Below, piece after piece: positions 8,727-18,230 of a DNA stretch of 64,000 nucleotides. The position numbers and the translations under genes were made by a program. Origin of the DNA: CAWKKW01 sp963850345. GTDB taxonomy: Bacteria > Acidobacteriota > Terriglobia > Terriglobales > Acidobacteriaceae. Position 1 is the stretch's first letter, and the number at the start of each line of letters is the position of its first letter. The DNA is taken from contig CAWKKW010000008.1 of NCBI GenBank assembly GCA_963850345.1, positions 1-64,000 of the forward strand. Reading direction: 5' to 3'. The notes below the pieces were generated by a model, which had not been told where the DNA came from, did no database searches, and saw nothing but the letters and a program-made list of their open reading frames with translations.

Positions 8727-10538
8727 TCAGTGGTGACGACCGCCAGAGTGTCCTCCGCCGTTATGTCCGCCGCCGTGTCCGCCGCCAGAATGGCCGCCCG
8801 AGTGGCCTCCAAAAAAGCTGTGACCTCCGCCGCGCCCTCCATGCGAATGTTCGCTGAAGCCGCGAAAACCCTGGCCGGAGCCGTGGCTCGAACCCCGATC
8901 CGATCCATGACCGAAGAGATGGAACCCTCCTCCCGGCGGCCGGCCGGAGAAGCCGCCGCGCTCGGCTCCATGGCCGCCATAAGGCTCGCCGCCATTCCCA
9001 CCGGAGTATCGCTGGCCACCGAACCCTGGGCCCGGTCCGCGAAGAGCTTGGCTGGAACCTCGATAGCCGCGGTCAGGAAAGCCACCGCGTTCTGAGGCAC
9101 CGAAACTTGAGGAACCAGACCACCCGGTGTTGCCGTAGACGCTGCCCGGCCGGACGCCGCTAGTCGGGCGCTCCGGTCTGTACCCCGAGTAAGGCTGGTT
9201 GTTGCCACCATAAGCAAGCTGGACGTGGTTATAGGGAGTAGGCCGGTTGTAGCCGCGGCCGGGCGTAGCATAGTTCCGAGTTTCCCCGAAGGCCTGCCGG
9301 CCCGGAAACCCGCGCCCTGCCTCAATGCCTTGTCGCACCGGGAGGCGGCCGGCAAAGGCGCCTTGGCGATATCCCTGCCCTGGATGAGAACCGTATACCC
9401 CGTTGGCTCGCCCGTATCCACGAGGCGTACGCTGAATACCGTTCCATCCATTTCGGTTCCAGCCCGCGTCGTTGAAACCTCGATGGCCACCGCGAAAAGC
9501 ACGGGCACCACCGTAGGGGAGTCCCCAGTCCGCGACAGAATTGCTGTGAGAACAGTAATCCGCATGGTCGAACAGAACGGATTGCGTGAGCCAGTTGAGA
9601 CCCCAGCCGAGCCATCCCCAACTCGCGTTGGTGAAGGCGGACATGACTATGCCCAAGCCGTAACTCACCGGCGAAGAGCCGAGAAAGTCGCCCACGGCTC
9701 CAAACAGCGAGAATCCAGGATAAGGGGAAACAGGGCGACCGTAGACACTCCACGGATCATACGACGGCACGTACACAACCTGCGGACTAGCCGGGTACAA
9801 CTCGATGTTGCCCTGGTCGTAACTCATCTGCTCCTGTGGAGTGCTCTGCAGATTGCCCGCTGAAGCAGCCCGCTGCCGCAACACCTGTACGGCGCCAAGC
9901 ACGTCCTGCGGCTGGTTGTAATACGCATTGCCGAGGTCGGTCGTCCACTGCTGATTGCGGTCAAGTTGAGCTAATACCTGCGGAAAGGCGGTGAGTGCCT
10001 TTACGCTGGGATCCCAGCTCTGCGCATCGGCCCCAGCGGCGATCTGCTCCGGGGACGCATGCCCTTCATACTCGAGCCAACGCTCCGCATCGGCAACCTG
10101 AGCGGGGTAGGTTGAGGCAGCGAGCACCTGCGCCACCAGCGTGTCTGGGTAGAGCGCAATGGGAGCGACGAGTTGCTCAAGCTGTTCCGCCCCCAGGGCC
10201 TGCGCCTGCGGAGCATAGGCTTGCTGCGGGTCTGCCGGTTGGGTATACCCCTGATCGGGATAGGGGGATGGCTGCTGGTTGTAGGCCGGTGCCTGCGGCT
10301 CTTCGCCCGGATCTTCGCCGTTATAAGGGAATCCCTGCGAGGCCTCCTGATTGGACGGCACCTGCTGGGCAATGAGGCTAGTTGGAGTAGCCGCAACGGC
10401 AAAGATGGCCGTTAACAATAAGCTCATGGGCAGAAGAGAATGGCCCGGCCTCTGGCTCGCTCGGGCAGGCAAAACGATTTCAGTAGAGGACCAACCCCTC
10501 GCAGCGCGCGAACCATGCCGATACGTGCCGTAAACCAT
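8727..10538 (-). CDS. DUF3300 protein with long Gly/His-rich tail
   Basis: 603 residues from the ATG at 10538, chosen because GGGAGAGGGC lies just upstream. A basic N-terminus precedes a hydrophobic segment (LLPMSLLLTAIFAVAATP) that should act as signal or anchor. A Gln/Pro/Tyr-rich linker follows. The DUF3300 domain (about residues 115-280) carries LVAPIALYPDTLVAQVLAAS, ERWL, WDPSVKALTAFPQVL and VVYVPSYDPWSVYG. The last 230 residues are low complexity, rich in Gly, Arg, Tyr, Ser and finally His (GGHSGGGHGGGHNGGGHSGG), ending in HH. DUF3300 proteins are secreted or outer-membrane associated, of unknown function. The His-rich tail suggests metal binding, which is inference. Confidence 0.88.
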   Translation of the reverse strand: MVYGTYRHGSRAARGWSSTEIVLPARASQRPGHSLLPMSLLLTAIFAVAATPTSLIAQQVPSNQEASQGFPYNGEDPGEEPQAPAYNQQPSPYPDQGYTQPADPQQAYAPQAQALGAEQLEQLVAPIALYPDTLVAQVLAASTYPAQVADAERWLEYEGHASPEQIAAGADAQSWDPSVKALTAFPQVLAQLDRNQQWTTDLGNAYYNQPQDVLGAVQVLRQRAASAGNLQSTPQEQMSYDQGNIELYPASPQVVYVPSYDPWSVYGRPVSPYPGFSLFGAVGDFLGSSPVSYGLGIVMSAFTNASWGWLGWGLNWLTQSVLFDHADYCSHSNSVADWGLPYGGARAFRGGHRGFNDAGWNRNGWNGIQRTPRGYGRANGVYGSHPGQGYRQGAFAGRLPVRQGIEAGRGFPGRQAFGETRNYATPGRGYNRPTPYNHVQLAYGGNNQPYSGYRPERPTSGVRPGSVYGNTGWSGSSSFGASERGGFPDRGYRGSSQALRGPGPGFGGQRYSGGNGGEPYGGHGAERGGFSGRPPGGGFHLFGHGSDRGSSHGSGQGFRGFSEHSHGGRGGGHSFFGGHSGGHSGGGHGGGHNGGGHSGGRHH

Positions 10539-10768
10539 TGCCCTCTCCCTGGCCCGCGTAACGTCCACGCAAGCGGGAACCTACGATTCATTGCGCCCTG
10601 CGGCTCCCAGAGCGGTATGGCTGATCCCTTGTTCCCCAACGCAGGCGATGAACGACTGCACGCGGAGTGATCAACCTAGCATTAGACCCGAAAGCCAAAC
10701 CTTAGTTGTTGAGAAAGTTTCGGGCGCGGCAAAAGAGGGTGCGGAAAGGCCGCGGGCGCTGTCGAACC

Positions 10769-11431
10769 TTAGTACATCCAACTGCAATCGCGAGTGAAGT
10801 CCGTTGTCTTCGAACGCTCCCAACCGTGCTTGGTCTTCGCGACGGCGAAGATGCCGCCCGTCCCACAGAGATGACCGCAGCTCTTGATCACCGAAACCAG
10901 CGCGTGAGTTCCGGAAGGGTCGACCCCTGGAATGCCCAGGAGCCGCAGGTAGGTGAACCGCTTGTACTGCTCACAGAAGGAACCGGCGCGGCCGTGGGTT
11001 CCCAGGCAGTTCTGCATCTGCGGAGTCTCGCTTGCCGATATCAGCCGATAGCCCTGCGGAACGGAAAACTTCTGTGCCCACACGTGGCTCTGGTTGTTGC
11101 CGGCGATAAAGGCGTCGGTCATTGCGCGTTCTGCGGGCGTGGCAGGTTTCAGGCAGCTTCCGTCGACCTGTGGAATATCGGTCACGGAGTTTTCGGCGAA
11201 GGCCAACGCCTCTGGCATGGGTGCCTGATACAGAGCCGAATAAATCTCGTAGGCTTCCATGGGCGCGGGACCGCCTCCGGGCGAATTCATCGGCATGGTC
11301 TGCGAGAGATCACTGGTCGGGCGCACAGGTGCTTTGGTTGAGCGATGCGGCGAAAGGTACCGCATCCATACCAGGGCGGCCACCACCGCAACGAGAAGAA
11401 TCCGCAGGCCCACCCGCCACGAGAATCGCAT
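10769..11431 (-). CDS. Hypothetical protein with one N-terminal membrane anchor
   Basis: 220 residues. A short Arg-rich start (MRFSWRVGLR) precedes one hydrophobic helix (ILLVAVVAALVWMRYL), so the bulk should face the periplasm. The exported part has several Cys (SCLK, NCLG, FCEQY, SCGHLCG, DCSW) that could form disulfides; the GHLCGTGGIFAVA segment looks like a structured core. I do not recognise the family. It is divergent from the UPF0303 gene, with about 80 bp between starts that must hold both promoters. Confidence 0.65.
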   Translation of the reverse strand: MRFSWRVGLRILLVAVVAALVWMRYLSPHRSTKAPVRPTSDLSQTMPMNSPGGGPAPMEAYEIYSALYQAPMPEALAFAENSVTDIPQVDGSCLKPATPAERAMTDAFIAGNNQSHVWAQKFSVPQGYRLISASETPQMQNCLGTHGRAGSFCEQYKRFTYLRLLGIPGVDPSGTHALVSVIKSCGHLCGTGGIFAVAKTKHGWERSKTTDFTRDCSWMY

Positions 11432-11513
11432 TCCACCAGGCTCCGTTTTCGATGTCTACGCGCTGCGTACCTTGGATGCGAGTGCTAGAGTGTCTTCAGC
11501 CGATTTCCTATCT

Positions 11514-12005
11514 ATGCCGACTGCTGACGATCTCGCCCGTATCGCAATCCAGGAGAAAGAACTGCAGTTTTCCAGCTTTGACGAAGAATCGGCATGGAAG
11601 CTCGGGGTGCGCTTGCGAGAGCTGGCAACTGCGCGCGAGCTGAAAATTGTGATCGATGTGCGGCGCTTCGGGCAGCCCCTGTTTTACTCCGCATTGCCGG
11701 GCACGGTTCCCGACAACGTCGACTGGGTGCGGCGAAAGAGCAACGTGGTGGCGCGCTTCCATCGAAGCTCTTACGCGATTGGACTGGAAATGGAAGAGAA
11801 GAAGAGCAATCTTTTTGAACGCCACGGACTGCCCGTTTCTGAGTACGCCAGCCACGGCGGCAGCTTCCCTGTGCGCGTGCTTCCGGCTGGAGTGATAGGG
11901 TCCGTCACCGTATCAGGATTGCCCCAGCGAAGCGATCATGAATTGGTTGTAGAAGGACTGTGTCTTGAGATGCGAATCGACTATGAACGCCTGCGGCTCG
12001 CGTAG
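11514..12005 (+). CDS. UPF0303 / GlcG-HbpS-like heme-degrading-domain protein
   Basis: 163 residues from the ATG at 11514, matching the roughly 160-residue length of the UPF0303 group (E. coli-type and yeast YBR137w-like proteins). Typical features are IAIQEKELQFSSFDEESAWKLG near the start, VIDVRRFGQPLFYSALPG, the Trp-rich DNVDWVRRKSNVV and a C-terminal HGGSFPVRV...SGLPQRSDHELVV. The fold is the profilin-like Haem_degrading fold; enzymatic function is not established for most members. Cytoplasmic, no signal peptide. The start lacks a strong ribosome site. Longer in-frame readings extend into the divergent promoter region and are unlikely. Confidence 0.85.
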   Translation: MPTADDLARIAIQEKELQFSSFDEESAWKLGVRLRELATARELKIVIDVRRFGQPLFYSALPGTVPDNVDWVRRKSNVVARFHRSSYAIGLEMEEKKSNLFERHGLPVSEYASHGGSFPVRVLPAGVIGSVTVSGLPQRSDHELVVEGLCLEMRIDYERLRLA

Positions 12006-12049
12006 GCACCTGAGCTGCCGCCATCGGACTCATCTACCCCAAGCTCCTG

Positions 12050-13813
12050 CTAATCCGGCCCGCGTTGTATGCCGATCGGGAACGGACTCTCTCCCTCTTC
12101 CAAGATCCAGTCATACTTTCGAGTGTTGCCAGAAGCGCGCCACGACGCGGGCGTTCGGGTCTGCAGCCAATCCAGGGGCTCGCTTGACGGCCTCTCGACG
12201 CAGCGCGCAAAGGCTTCCCGAATGCACCGTTTCTGCTCCTCACCCACGGCCTTGGGGTCCGGCGAAATCAGCAGCACGCTTCCGCTGTCTGCGACCGCCT
12301 GCAACCACTCGCGCGTCAAGGACCAAGGGACATCCGGAGTGATTGCGACACAGTCCGCATCGATCGAGTAGAACAGCTTGTGCTGCGGCCCCCGGAATGC
12401 CAAAGTATTCACGCCCATCCGGCGTGTTCTCTCCCATTCTTTTCCGCTCACATCGTCCCCGGTACGAGACGCATCGAAAAGTCCGACCGAAAGATGACCA
12501 ACGGTGTTACATCCCAGGATCAGGCGGTCTTCTCCGCATGCGGCACGCAGTGCTCGGTATAGCGCGGAAACAATCTCAGCGTTGGTGAGCGTACGGTCGT
12601 TGAAGTGCCAGTTGCCACGCGCCGGAGAAGCTCCCATCTGACTTCCCCATTGCCCGAACAACTCCCACGTGGTGAAGTCGTGCTTGATCAAGTCGAAGCC
12701 CCACTCGCACGCATCGGAAGCAACAGTGGCGATGGCGTGACGTGCCTCTGGAATGGTCGGATCATAAGCGAGTGGTGCAGGCTCGTCTCGAGATCCGAGA
12801 TAGCGGGAATCCGGGAGCAGCAGATTTTTTGGCGCTGATGGTGCAGCGCGCAGAGGCCGAATCCACAAGCCTGGAGTCACGTTGCGACTGCGAATCTCGG
12901 AGGCGAGTTTGGGAAGGCTGGGAAAACGTAACCGATCCTGATACCCATCGTCAATCACCGTGTACGGCCGGGTATCCCCCGCAGGCGCCAGCGAGGCCAT
13001 GAGGTCGGCGTCGCGTAGTATGCCGTCTTGCGTGTTTTGACCGTAGGCGTAGTACCAATCGTTGCTCCCATACAGCACATCCGTTCGCTTGCGGCCTCGC
13101 ATTGCAGGTACGCGCGTCCCCTGCGCCATGGCACGGCATAAGCGCTGCGCTACAGTGAAGGCGCTCTCCTGCGATTCTCCTCTGCACTGCACGATGGTTG
13201 CGGCCTCGAGGCGGCGGTTCCCGAGTGACACTCCGCTGCCACCATTGCGCACATCGAGCCACAGCGAAATGCCATTCGGATCTACTTGCCAGAAGGCGAA
13301 CGAAGCGGCCCCGGTCTTAACGCCCATGCCGGAGGTTCTTCCCTGCGCGTGCAGCAGAGCGTACCAGGGCAGCACGCGCTCGGCCTGCAGTGGCTGCCAT
13401 GCCAGGTCGCCATAGCTGCGCTCCCAAGCGTCGCCGAGCGCGAGAACGTCTTCGGCGAACCGGCGCTTCCAGCGGAGGTGTATGCGCTGTACAGGTGTCG
13501 ACGACTCGATCGAAATCACCGCCTGCTGGGCTCCTGCAGCGAACTCCACCTTGACGCCCGGAGATTGGCTAGTTCCCACCCAGGCACTTCCAGTTTTCGT
13601 GAGCCCATGGCGCTCTGCCTCGGCATCGCCTGTGAACACAAATACCAGGTCGGGCTGCGCCAGGACTGGCAAATCCAGAGCGTCTTGAGTGTTGCGGGAC
13701 GGGTCGCCGGTTGCTCGCTGTGCCCACGAGGCCGCGGGAATGAGCAACGCCGCCGCCGAAGGCACGCTCTGCAAGACGCTCCGGCGCGTAAACTTTTTCA
13801 CCGTTTCAGACAT
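12050..13813 (-). CDS. Secreted alpha-galactosidase-like glycoside hydrolase (clan GH-D, GH36/27 type)
   Basis: 587 residues. The N-terminus KKFTRRSVLQSVPSAAALLIPAASWA is a Tat-like signal (twin Arg followed by a hydrophobic stretch), so export is expected. A beta-sandwich half (about 40-250) precedes a TIM barrel. Barrel landmarks fit clan GH-D: YTVIDDGYQD, PGLWIRP, GFDLIKHDFTTWELFG (Asp in KHDF at the nucleophile position), RLILGCNTVGHLSVGLFDASRTGDDVSG (Asp pair after RTG at the acid/base position) and FYSIDADCVAITPDVPW. It is divergent from the GH51 gene, suggesting shared use in degrading plant side-chain sugars. The precise linkage is not predictable, and I would not assign a gene symbol. 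Confidence 0.8.
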   Translation of the reverse strand: MSETVKKFTRRSVLQSVPSAAALLIPAASWAQRATGDPSRNTQDALDLPVLAQPDLVFVFTGDAEAERHGLTKTGSAWVGTSQSPGVKVEFAAGAQQAVISIESSTPVQRIHLRWKRRFAEDVLALGDAWERSYGDLAWQPLQAERVLPWYALLHAQGRTSGMGVKTGAASFAFWQVDPNGISLWLDVRNGGSGVSLGNRRLEAATIVQCRGESQESAFTVAQRLCRAMAQGTRVPAMRGRKRTDVLYGSNDWYYAYGQNTQDGILRDADLMASLAPAGDTRPYTVIDDGYQDRLRFPSLPKLASEIRSRNVTPGLWIRPLRAAPSAPKNLLLPDSRYLGSRDEPAPLAYDPTIPEARHAIATVASDACEWGFDLIKHDFTTWELFGQWGSQMGASPARGNWHFNDRTLTNAEIVSALYRALRAACGEDRLILGCNTVGHLSVGLFDASRTGDDVSGKEWERTRRMGVNTLAFRGPQHKLFYSIDADCVAITPDVPWSLTREWLQAVADSGSVLLISPDPKAVGEEQKRCIREAFARCVERPSSEPLDWLQTRTPASWRASGNTRKYDWILEEGESPFPIGIQRGPD

Positions 13814-14074
13814 GTCACTCTCGTTCGCTGCCCCGCAGAAGTTCTTGCGACTACCTCAATTGAGTGGGCCAGTTCGTCGCAAATCAGAGGCCATCATAGC
13901 TGAACCCTTTCGCCGGGGCGGAGCTAGCCCTGGCGAGTCAGCAGTGCCACACGTACTCTCCAAACGTCTGAGGTCCCAGCGGAAACTAACGCTCCCACCT
14001 CCCATTCCAGCGCGGCCATGTCTCTCTACGTGGACATCGGTTGGGAAGAGACATTAGGATGAAGCACGAATTCC

Positions 14075-16048
14075 ATGCTCAATAAAATCTGCTCCGCGAT
14101 CTTTCTGCTTACGCTGGTTCCGGCCCGGCTCTTCAGCCAGGATCAGGCGACTCCTACGGTCATCTCCGTCGATGTAGCGCACCCGGGAGCAGCGATCTCC
14201 CCATCCATGTTCGGCATCTTCTTCGAAGACATAAATTTCGGAGCCGATGGGGGCCTCTATCCCGAACTGGTCAAGAACAGGTCGTTCGAGTTCTCGGAAC
14301 CGCTGACGGGCTGGCATCAGGTTATGAGCGTCAGCAACAAGGGGCTCGATCGGCAAAAGGGCGAGATGGCTGTCCGTACACAGGACCCACTGAACCCGTC
14401 GAATCCGCACTACCTGAGGCTGCGGGTAACCGAGCCGGGATATGCCTTCTGGAACACCGGTTTTCGCGGCATGGGAATTCAAAAAGACGCGGAGTATCGA
14501 TTCTCAGCGTATGTGCGGAGCAGCGGGCCGAAAGCCATTCGGGCGACCCTCACTGACAGCGAAGGTCACGAGATCGGAAGCGGAAAGATTGAAGGGTTCG
14601 GCGGCCAGTGGAAGCGGTATGAGACTGTTATCCGCGCGAACAACACCGTGCCACGCGCGCAATTGAATCTGGTAGTCGACGAAACGGGTTCCATCGATCT
14701 CGACATGGTCTCGCTGTTTCCGGTGGATACCTGGAAACATCGCCCCAACGGATTGCGCAAAGACCTGGTGCAGTTGCTCTACGACATGCATCCGGGTTTC
14801 CTTCGCTTTCCCGGAGGCTGCATTGTCGAGGGCCGCGAACTCGCAGCCCGCTATCGCTGGAAGACCACGGTGGGAGACATTGCGGAACGCAAGACCATCA
14901 TCAACCGGTGGAACGATGAATTTGACCAGAGACCTGCTCCCGATTACTTTCAGTCATTCGGCCTCGGTTTTTACGAGTACTTTCAACTGGCAGAGGACAT
15001 CGGCGCAGCGCCGTTACCCATCTTGAATTGCGGCATGGCTTGTCAGTTCAACTCCAGCGAGACAGCCGCACTCAACCAACTCGACGAATATGTGCACGAC
15101 GCACTCGATCTGATCGACTTCGCAAACGGCCCCGTCACCTCGCCGTGGGGCAAGCTGCGCGCGCAGATGGGGCATCCTGAGCCGTTTCACCTCACCATGA
15201 TGGGCGTGGGCAACGAGCAATGGGGAGATCGTTACGTCGAGCGCTACAAGGTGTTCGCGAAGGCCTTGAAGGCGCAACACCCTGAAATCAAGCTGGTCGT
15301 CGCCGCTGGGCCGTTTCCCGCCGTTGAGCCGTTTGACAGCATGTGGTCTACGTGGAGACAGCTGAAGGCCGATATCGTGGACGAGCATTACTACATGAGC
15401 CCTCAGTGGTTTCTCGAGAACAGCGGCCGATACGATCACTACGATCGTTCCGGGCCCAAGGTCTTCGCCGGCGAGTATGCTGCGCAAACCATCGCGGCGA
15501 CGAGCGCCGACAATCGTAACAATTGGAATGCGGCGATCACCGAAGCTGCATTCATGACGGGCCTGGAGCGGAACGGCGACCTCGTGCAGATGGCATCCTA
15601 CGCTCCGCTGATGGCGCACGTGGATGCCTGGCAGTGGAAGCCGGATGAGATATGGTTTGATAACTTACATTCTTACGGCACTCCCAATTACTACGTTCAG
15701 AAGCTCTTCGCCAACAACGCTGGAACGCGCACGCTGCCCGTGACACCCCACGTCGATGCAGGACTCTACACCAGTGCCACACTCGACGAGCACACCCACG
15801 AGGTGATCCTGAAGGTGGTGAACTATGCAGCCGCTCCGCGCAGGGCAGAGATACGACTGAAAGGACTCAACGCCGACGGGACTGCGAAGATCACGACGCT
15901 GGAAAGCGCCGATCTCAAGGTCGAAAACAGCTTCGACCACCCAACCGCAGTTTCACCCGCATCCTCAACGGTGGATGAGAAGTCGGGCACCGTTGCGGTG
16001 CAATTAGCGCCTTATTCAGTCACGGTGTACCGCGTTCCCGCGAAATAG
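14075..16048 (+). CDS. Secreted GH51 alpha-L-arabinofuranosidase
   Basis: 657 residues with signal peptide MLNKICSAIFLLTLVPARLFS. The GH51 opening (HPGAAISPSMFGIFFEDINF, GLYPELVKNRSFEF) is followed by an inserted carbohydrate-binding beta-sandwich (about 85-215, YRFSAYVRSS...). The barrel carries FLRFPGGCIVEG and the acid/base Glu381 in MGVGNEQWGDRY, with nucleophile Glu467 in KVFAGEYAAQT. The C-terminal beta-domain ends ...APYSVTVYRVPAK. Length and both catalytic residues are normal. It should remove arabinofuranosyl side chains from arabinan or arabinoxylan in the periplasm or outside the cell. A perfect hairpin lies 55 bp after the stop. Confidence 0.95.
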   Translation: MLNKICSAIFLLTLVPARLFSQDQATPTVISVDVAHPGAAISPSMFGIFFEDINFGADGGLYPELVKNRSFEFSEPLTGWHQVMSVSNKGLDRQKGEMAVRTQDPLNPSNPHYLRLRVTEPGYAFWNTGFRGMGIQKDAEYRFSAYVRSSGPKAIRATLTDSEGHEIGSGKIEGFGGQWKRYETVIRANNTVPRAQLNLVVDETGSIDLDMVSLFPVDTWKHRPNGLRKDLVQLLYDMHPGFLRFPGGCIVEGRELAARYRWKTTVGDIAERKTIINRWNDEFDQRPAPDYFQSFGLGFYEYFQLAEDIGAAPLPILNCGMACQFNSSETAALNQLDEYVHDALDLIDFANGPVTSPWGKLRAQMGHPEPFHLTMMGVGNEQWGDRYVERYKVFAKALKAQHPEIKLVVAAGPFPAVEPFDSMWSTWRQLKADIVDEHYYMSPQWFLENSGRYDHYDRSGPKVFAGEYAAQTIAATSADNRNNWNAAITEAAFMTGLERNGDLVQMASYAPLMAHVDAWQWKPDEIWFDNLHSYGTPNYYVQKLFANNAGTRTLPVTPHVDAGLYTSATLDEHTHEVILKVVNYAAAPRRAEIRLKGLNADGTAKITTLESADLKVENSFDHPTAVSPASSTVDEKSGTVAVQLAPYSVTVYRVPAK

Positions 16049-16102
16049 CGGCCGAGCGACAAGGCCGTCTCGGGAGCAGCACAGGCGATGCGCTGACAAG
16101 GT

Positions 16103-16130
16103 GCGAGCATGCGGATCAGAGCATGCTCGC
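16103..16130. terminator. Perfect 10-bp hairpin between convergent genes
   Basis: GCGAGCATGC (16103-16112) is exactly complementary to GCATGCTCGC (16121-16130) with an 8-base loop, 55 bp after the GH51 stop and 10 bp before the stop of the convergent methyltransferase. The T-rich tail is weak, but the position fits a bidirectional terminator. Confidence 0.6.
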
Positions 16131-16139
16131 GAGAGAACT

Positions 16140-16874
16140 CTATTTAAGCGCAAAGATCAGGAAGTAATCCTGGCCATCGCTCTTGGTGAAGTCGTACTTT
16201 CCGATACGTTTGAAGCCGGTCTGCGCCATCTCCCGCTCGACCACTTCGGGCATGATGCCATGATCTGTTCCGTCACCATTTCGGTCGATGATGCCCACCT
16301 TGGCTCCCGGCCTCAGGGCGGGTTTGAGCTTTTGCATCAGTAACAGCGGGTGCGCGAATTCATGATATGTCTTCAAGATCAGTACCGCATCCACACTGCG
16401 GTCGGGCAGATTTGTATCATCGGCGGTTCCGAGTATGGCTTTGAGATTCTTGAGATTCTCTCGTGCAGCCCGCTGCGTGATGTAGTCGATCGCCTTGGGG
16501 TTTATGTCTTCGGCGTACACCATACCTGAGGATCCGACCCGCGCAGACGCACGCACGGTAAACCAGCCGGAGCCTGCTCCGATATCCGCGACCGCCTTGC
16601 CCTGCGTGATTCCCAGTAGATCCATCACCTTCTCGACGTGCAGCTTCGTATCCCTGTCGGGATACTCGAAGATAGAAAGGTCGCCGGAATATGGGTTGCT
16701 GGTGGGCCGTTGTGCCTGAGTCGCTGCAGAGTGCTGCGGATCGGCATCTCTCGGCGTGACACTCTGTGCCAGAACCGCACCAGCCTGCGCCCCACATAGA
16801 AAGGCCAGCACGAACACAAGATTCACCGCGGGCCGAGTGATCTGATCCCTCATTCCTATTCGCACTTTGAGCAT
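16140..16874 (-). CDS. Exported class I SAM-dependent methyltransferase
   Basis: About 244 residues from the ATG at 16874 (AAAGGGGG directly upstream); an ATG at 16853 is the alternative. A hydrophobic segment LVFVLAFLCGAQAGAVLAQ near the N-terminus is a signal peptide. The methyltransferase core follows: motif I VADIGAGSGWFTV, YAEDINPKAIDYI, then AILGTADDTNLPDRSVDAVLI with LKTYHEF, and KVGIIDRNGDG. It resembles the UbiE/Methyltransf_11 type. SAM is cytoplasmic, so an exported methyltransferase is odd. The same design recurs in soil bacteria, and the substrate is unknown. It is divergent from the SMP-30 gene. Confidence 0.85.
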   Translation of the reverse strand: MLKVRIGMRDQITRPAVNLVFVLAFLCGAQAGAVLAQSVTPRDADPQHSAATQAQRPTSNPYSGDLSIFEYPDRDTKLHVEKVMDLLGITQGKAVADIGAGSGWFTVRASARVGSSGMVYAEDINPKAIDYITQRAARENLKNLKAILGTADDTNLPDRSVDAVLILKTYHEFAHPLLLMQKLKPALRPGAKVGIIDRNGDGTDHGIMPEVVEREMAQTGFKRIGKYDFTKSDGQDYFLIFALK

Positions 16875-17035
16875 TCCCCCTTTGTCCAGAGTAATGGATC
16901 GATGAAGCATATAACTGCCCAGTAGGCGGCCACCCCGATTGGCACGCGGACTGAGAACGTCAGGATTGCAGTTCCGGCGACAGAGAAGGCCATGATAAGG
17001 TGGCCCGCAGCAGATTTTCTGCGAAAGAGAGAACG

Positions 17036-18070
17036 ATGCAGCGACGTACATTCGTCAGCATGGCGGCTGGCGCAACCGTGGCCGCCTTTTTGAAGCCTGT
17101 TGCTCTTGCCGGTGCACAGGAACCGAAAGGTCCCATCCCCTATCCCGATCCGGCGGTTGAGGTTGTTGATCCTCGCTTTGCGAAGTATCACATCCTAAGC
17201 GCGGCCGTAGACCGATTGTTCACAGGTGCACGCTGGGCAGAGGGCCCCGTGTGGATCGGGGACGGACGATACCTCCTCTTCAGTGATATCCCCAACAACC
17301 GTATGCTGCGATGGCTTGAGGAAACCGGAGAGGTCACCGTTTTCCGCAGCCCCTCGAACTACAGCAACGGAAATTGCCGAGACCGTCAGGGCAGGCTGCT
17401 CACCTGTGAACACGACACTCGCCGTTTGACGCGAACCGAACATGACGGCACCGTATCAGTGCTGATGGATGGCTTTCAAGGCAAGAAGCTCAATGCTCCG
17501 AATGACATTGTCGTCCACTCGGACGGCGGTATCTGGTTCAGCGATCCCGGGTACGGCATCATGTCGAATTACGAAGGGCACAAAGCTGCATTCGAACTCC
17601 CGGCCAACGTTTACCGGCTTGACCCGAAGACTCGCGTTGCAACAGTGGTTGTCGGCGATATGGTAAAGCCCAATGGGCTGTGCTTCTCGCCGGACGAGAA
17701 ATTGCTTTACATCGTGGATACGGGGATCCCGAAGCACTCAGGCGACCCGGCTCCCATTCGGGTTTATGACGTTATGGATGGCGTCAGGCTGGCGAACGGA
17801 CGCATGTTTGTGAACATGTCGCCAGGCCTTTCCGATGGCATCCGCTGCGATGTGGATGGCAATGTTTGGTCAGCCGCCGGGTGGGCCGGAGATGGTTTCA
17901 ACGGGGTACACATCTTTGCCCCGGACGGCACTCTCATTGGGAAAATCCATCTCCCGGAAACTTGCGCCAATCTGTGTTTTGGCGGCGCTAAGAGAGATCG
18001 GCTGTTCATGACGGCGAGTCAGTCTCTCTACGCCCTTTACGTTGGGACAGAAGGCGTCCAGATGTCTTGA
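17036..18070 (+). CDS. SMP-30/gluconolactonase-family lactonase, exported
   Basis: 344 residues from the ATG at 17036, with GAGAG upstream. The start MQRRTFVSMAAGATVAAFL is a Tat-type signal. The six-bladed propeller shows the metal ligands of the family: Glu in ARWAEGPVWI, Asn in LNAPNDIVV, Asn in KPNGLCFSPDE and Asp in LSDGIRCDVDGN. Family members open sugar lactones (gluconolactone, xylonolactone) with a bound divalent metal. In this neighbourhood it probably handles lactones from periplasmic sugar oxidation; that role is inferred. Complete, with no anomalies. Confidence 0.92.
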   Translation: MQRRTFVSMAAGATVAAFLKPVALAGAQEPKGPIPYPDPAVEVVDPRFAKYHILSAAVDRLFTGARWAEGPVWIGDGRYLLFSDIPNNRMLRWLEETGEVTVFRSPSNYSNGNCRDRQGRLLTCEHDTRRLTRTEHDGTVSVLMDGFQGKKLNAPNDIVVHSDGGIWFSDPGYGIMSNYEGHKAAFELPANVYRLDPKTRVATVVVGDMVKPNGLCFSPDEKLLYIVDTGIPKHSGDPAPIRVYDVMDGVRLANGRMFVNMSPGLSDGIRCDVDGNVWSAAGWAGDGFNGVHIFAPDGTLIGKIHLPETCANLCFGGAKRDRLFMTASQSLYALYVGTEGVQMS

Positions 18071-18230
18071 CGCAAAGCGTGCGGCAGCGAGGGCGAACCC
18101 TCGGGAAAGCTACCAGTTGGATTGCGCCGTGTGAACTCCAGCTTAGTGCACGCATTGTGTTCTAACCTGTCGTCTTGGGTGGTGAAGAACTGCCCGTCAA
18201 CACAGCCCTTGGCTTCTCACAGGTAGGCTC

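Noticed and set aside
8660..9565. A 301-codon minus-strand frame overlapping the DUF3300 gene
   Set aside because: Low-complexity Ala/Thr-rich shadow of the Gly/His-rich tail in another frame.
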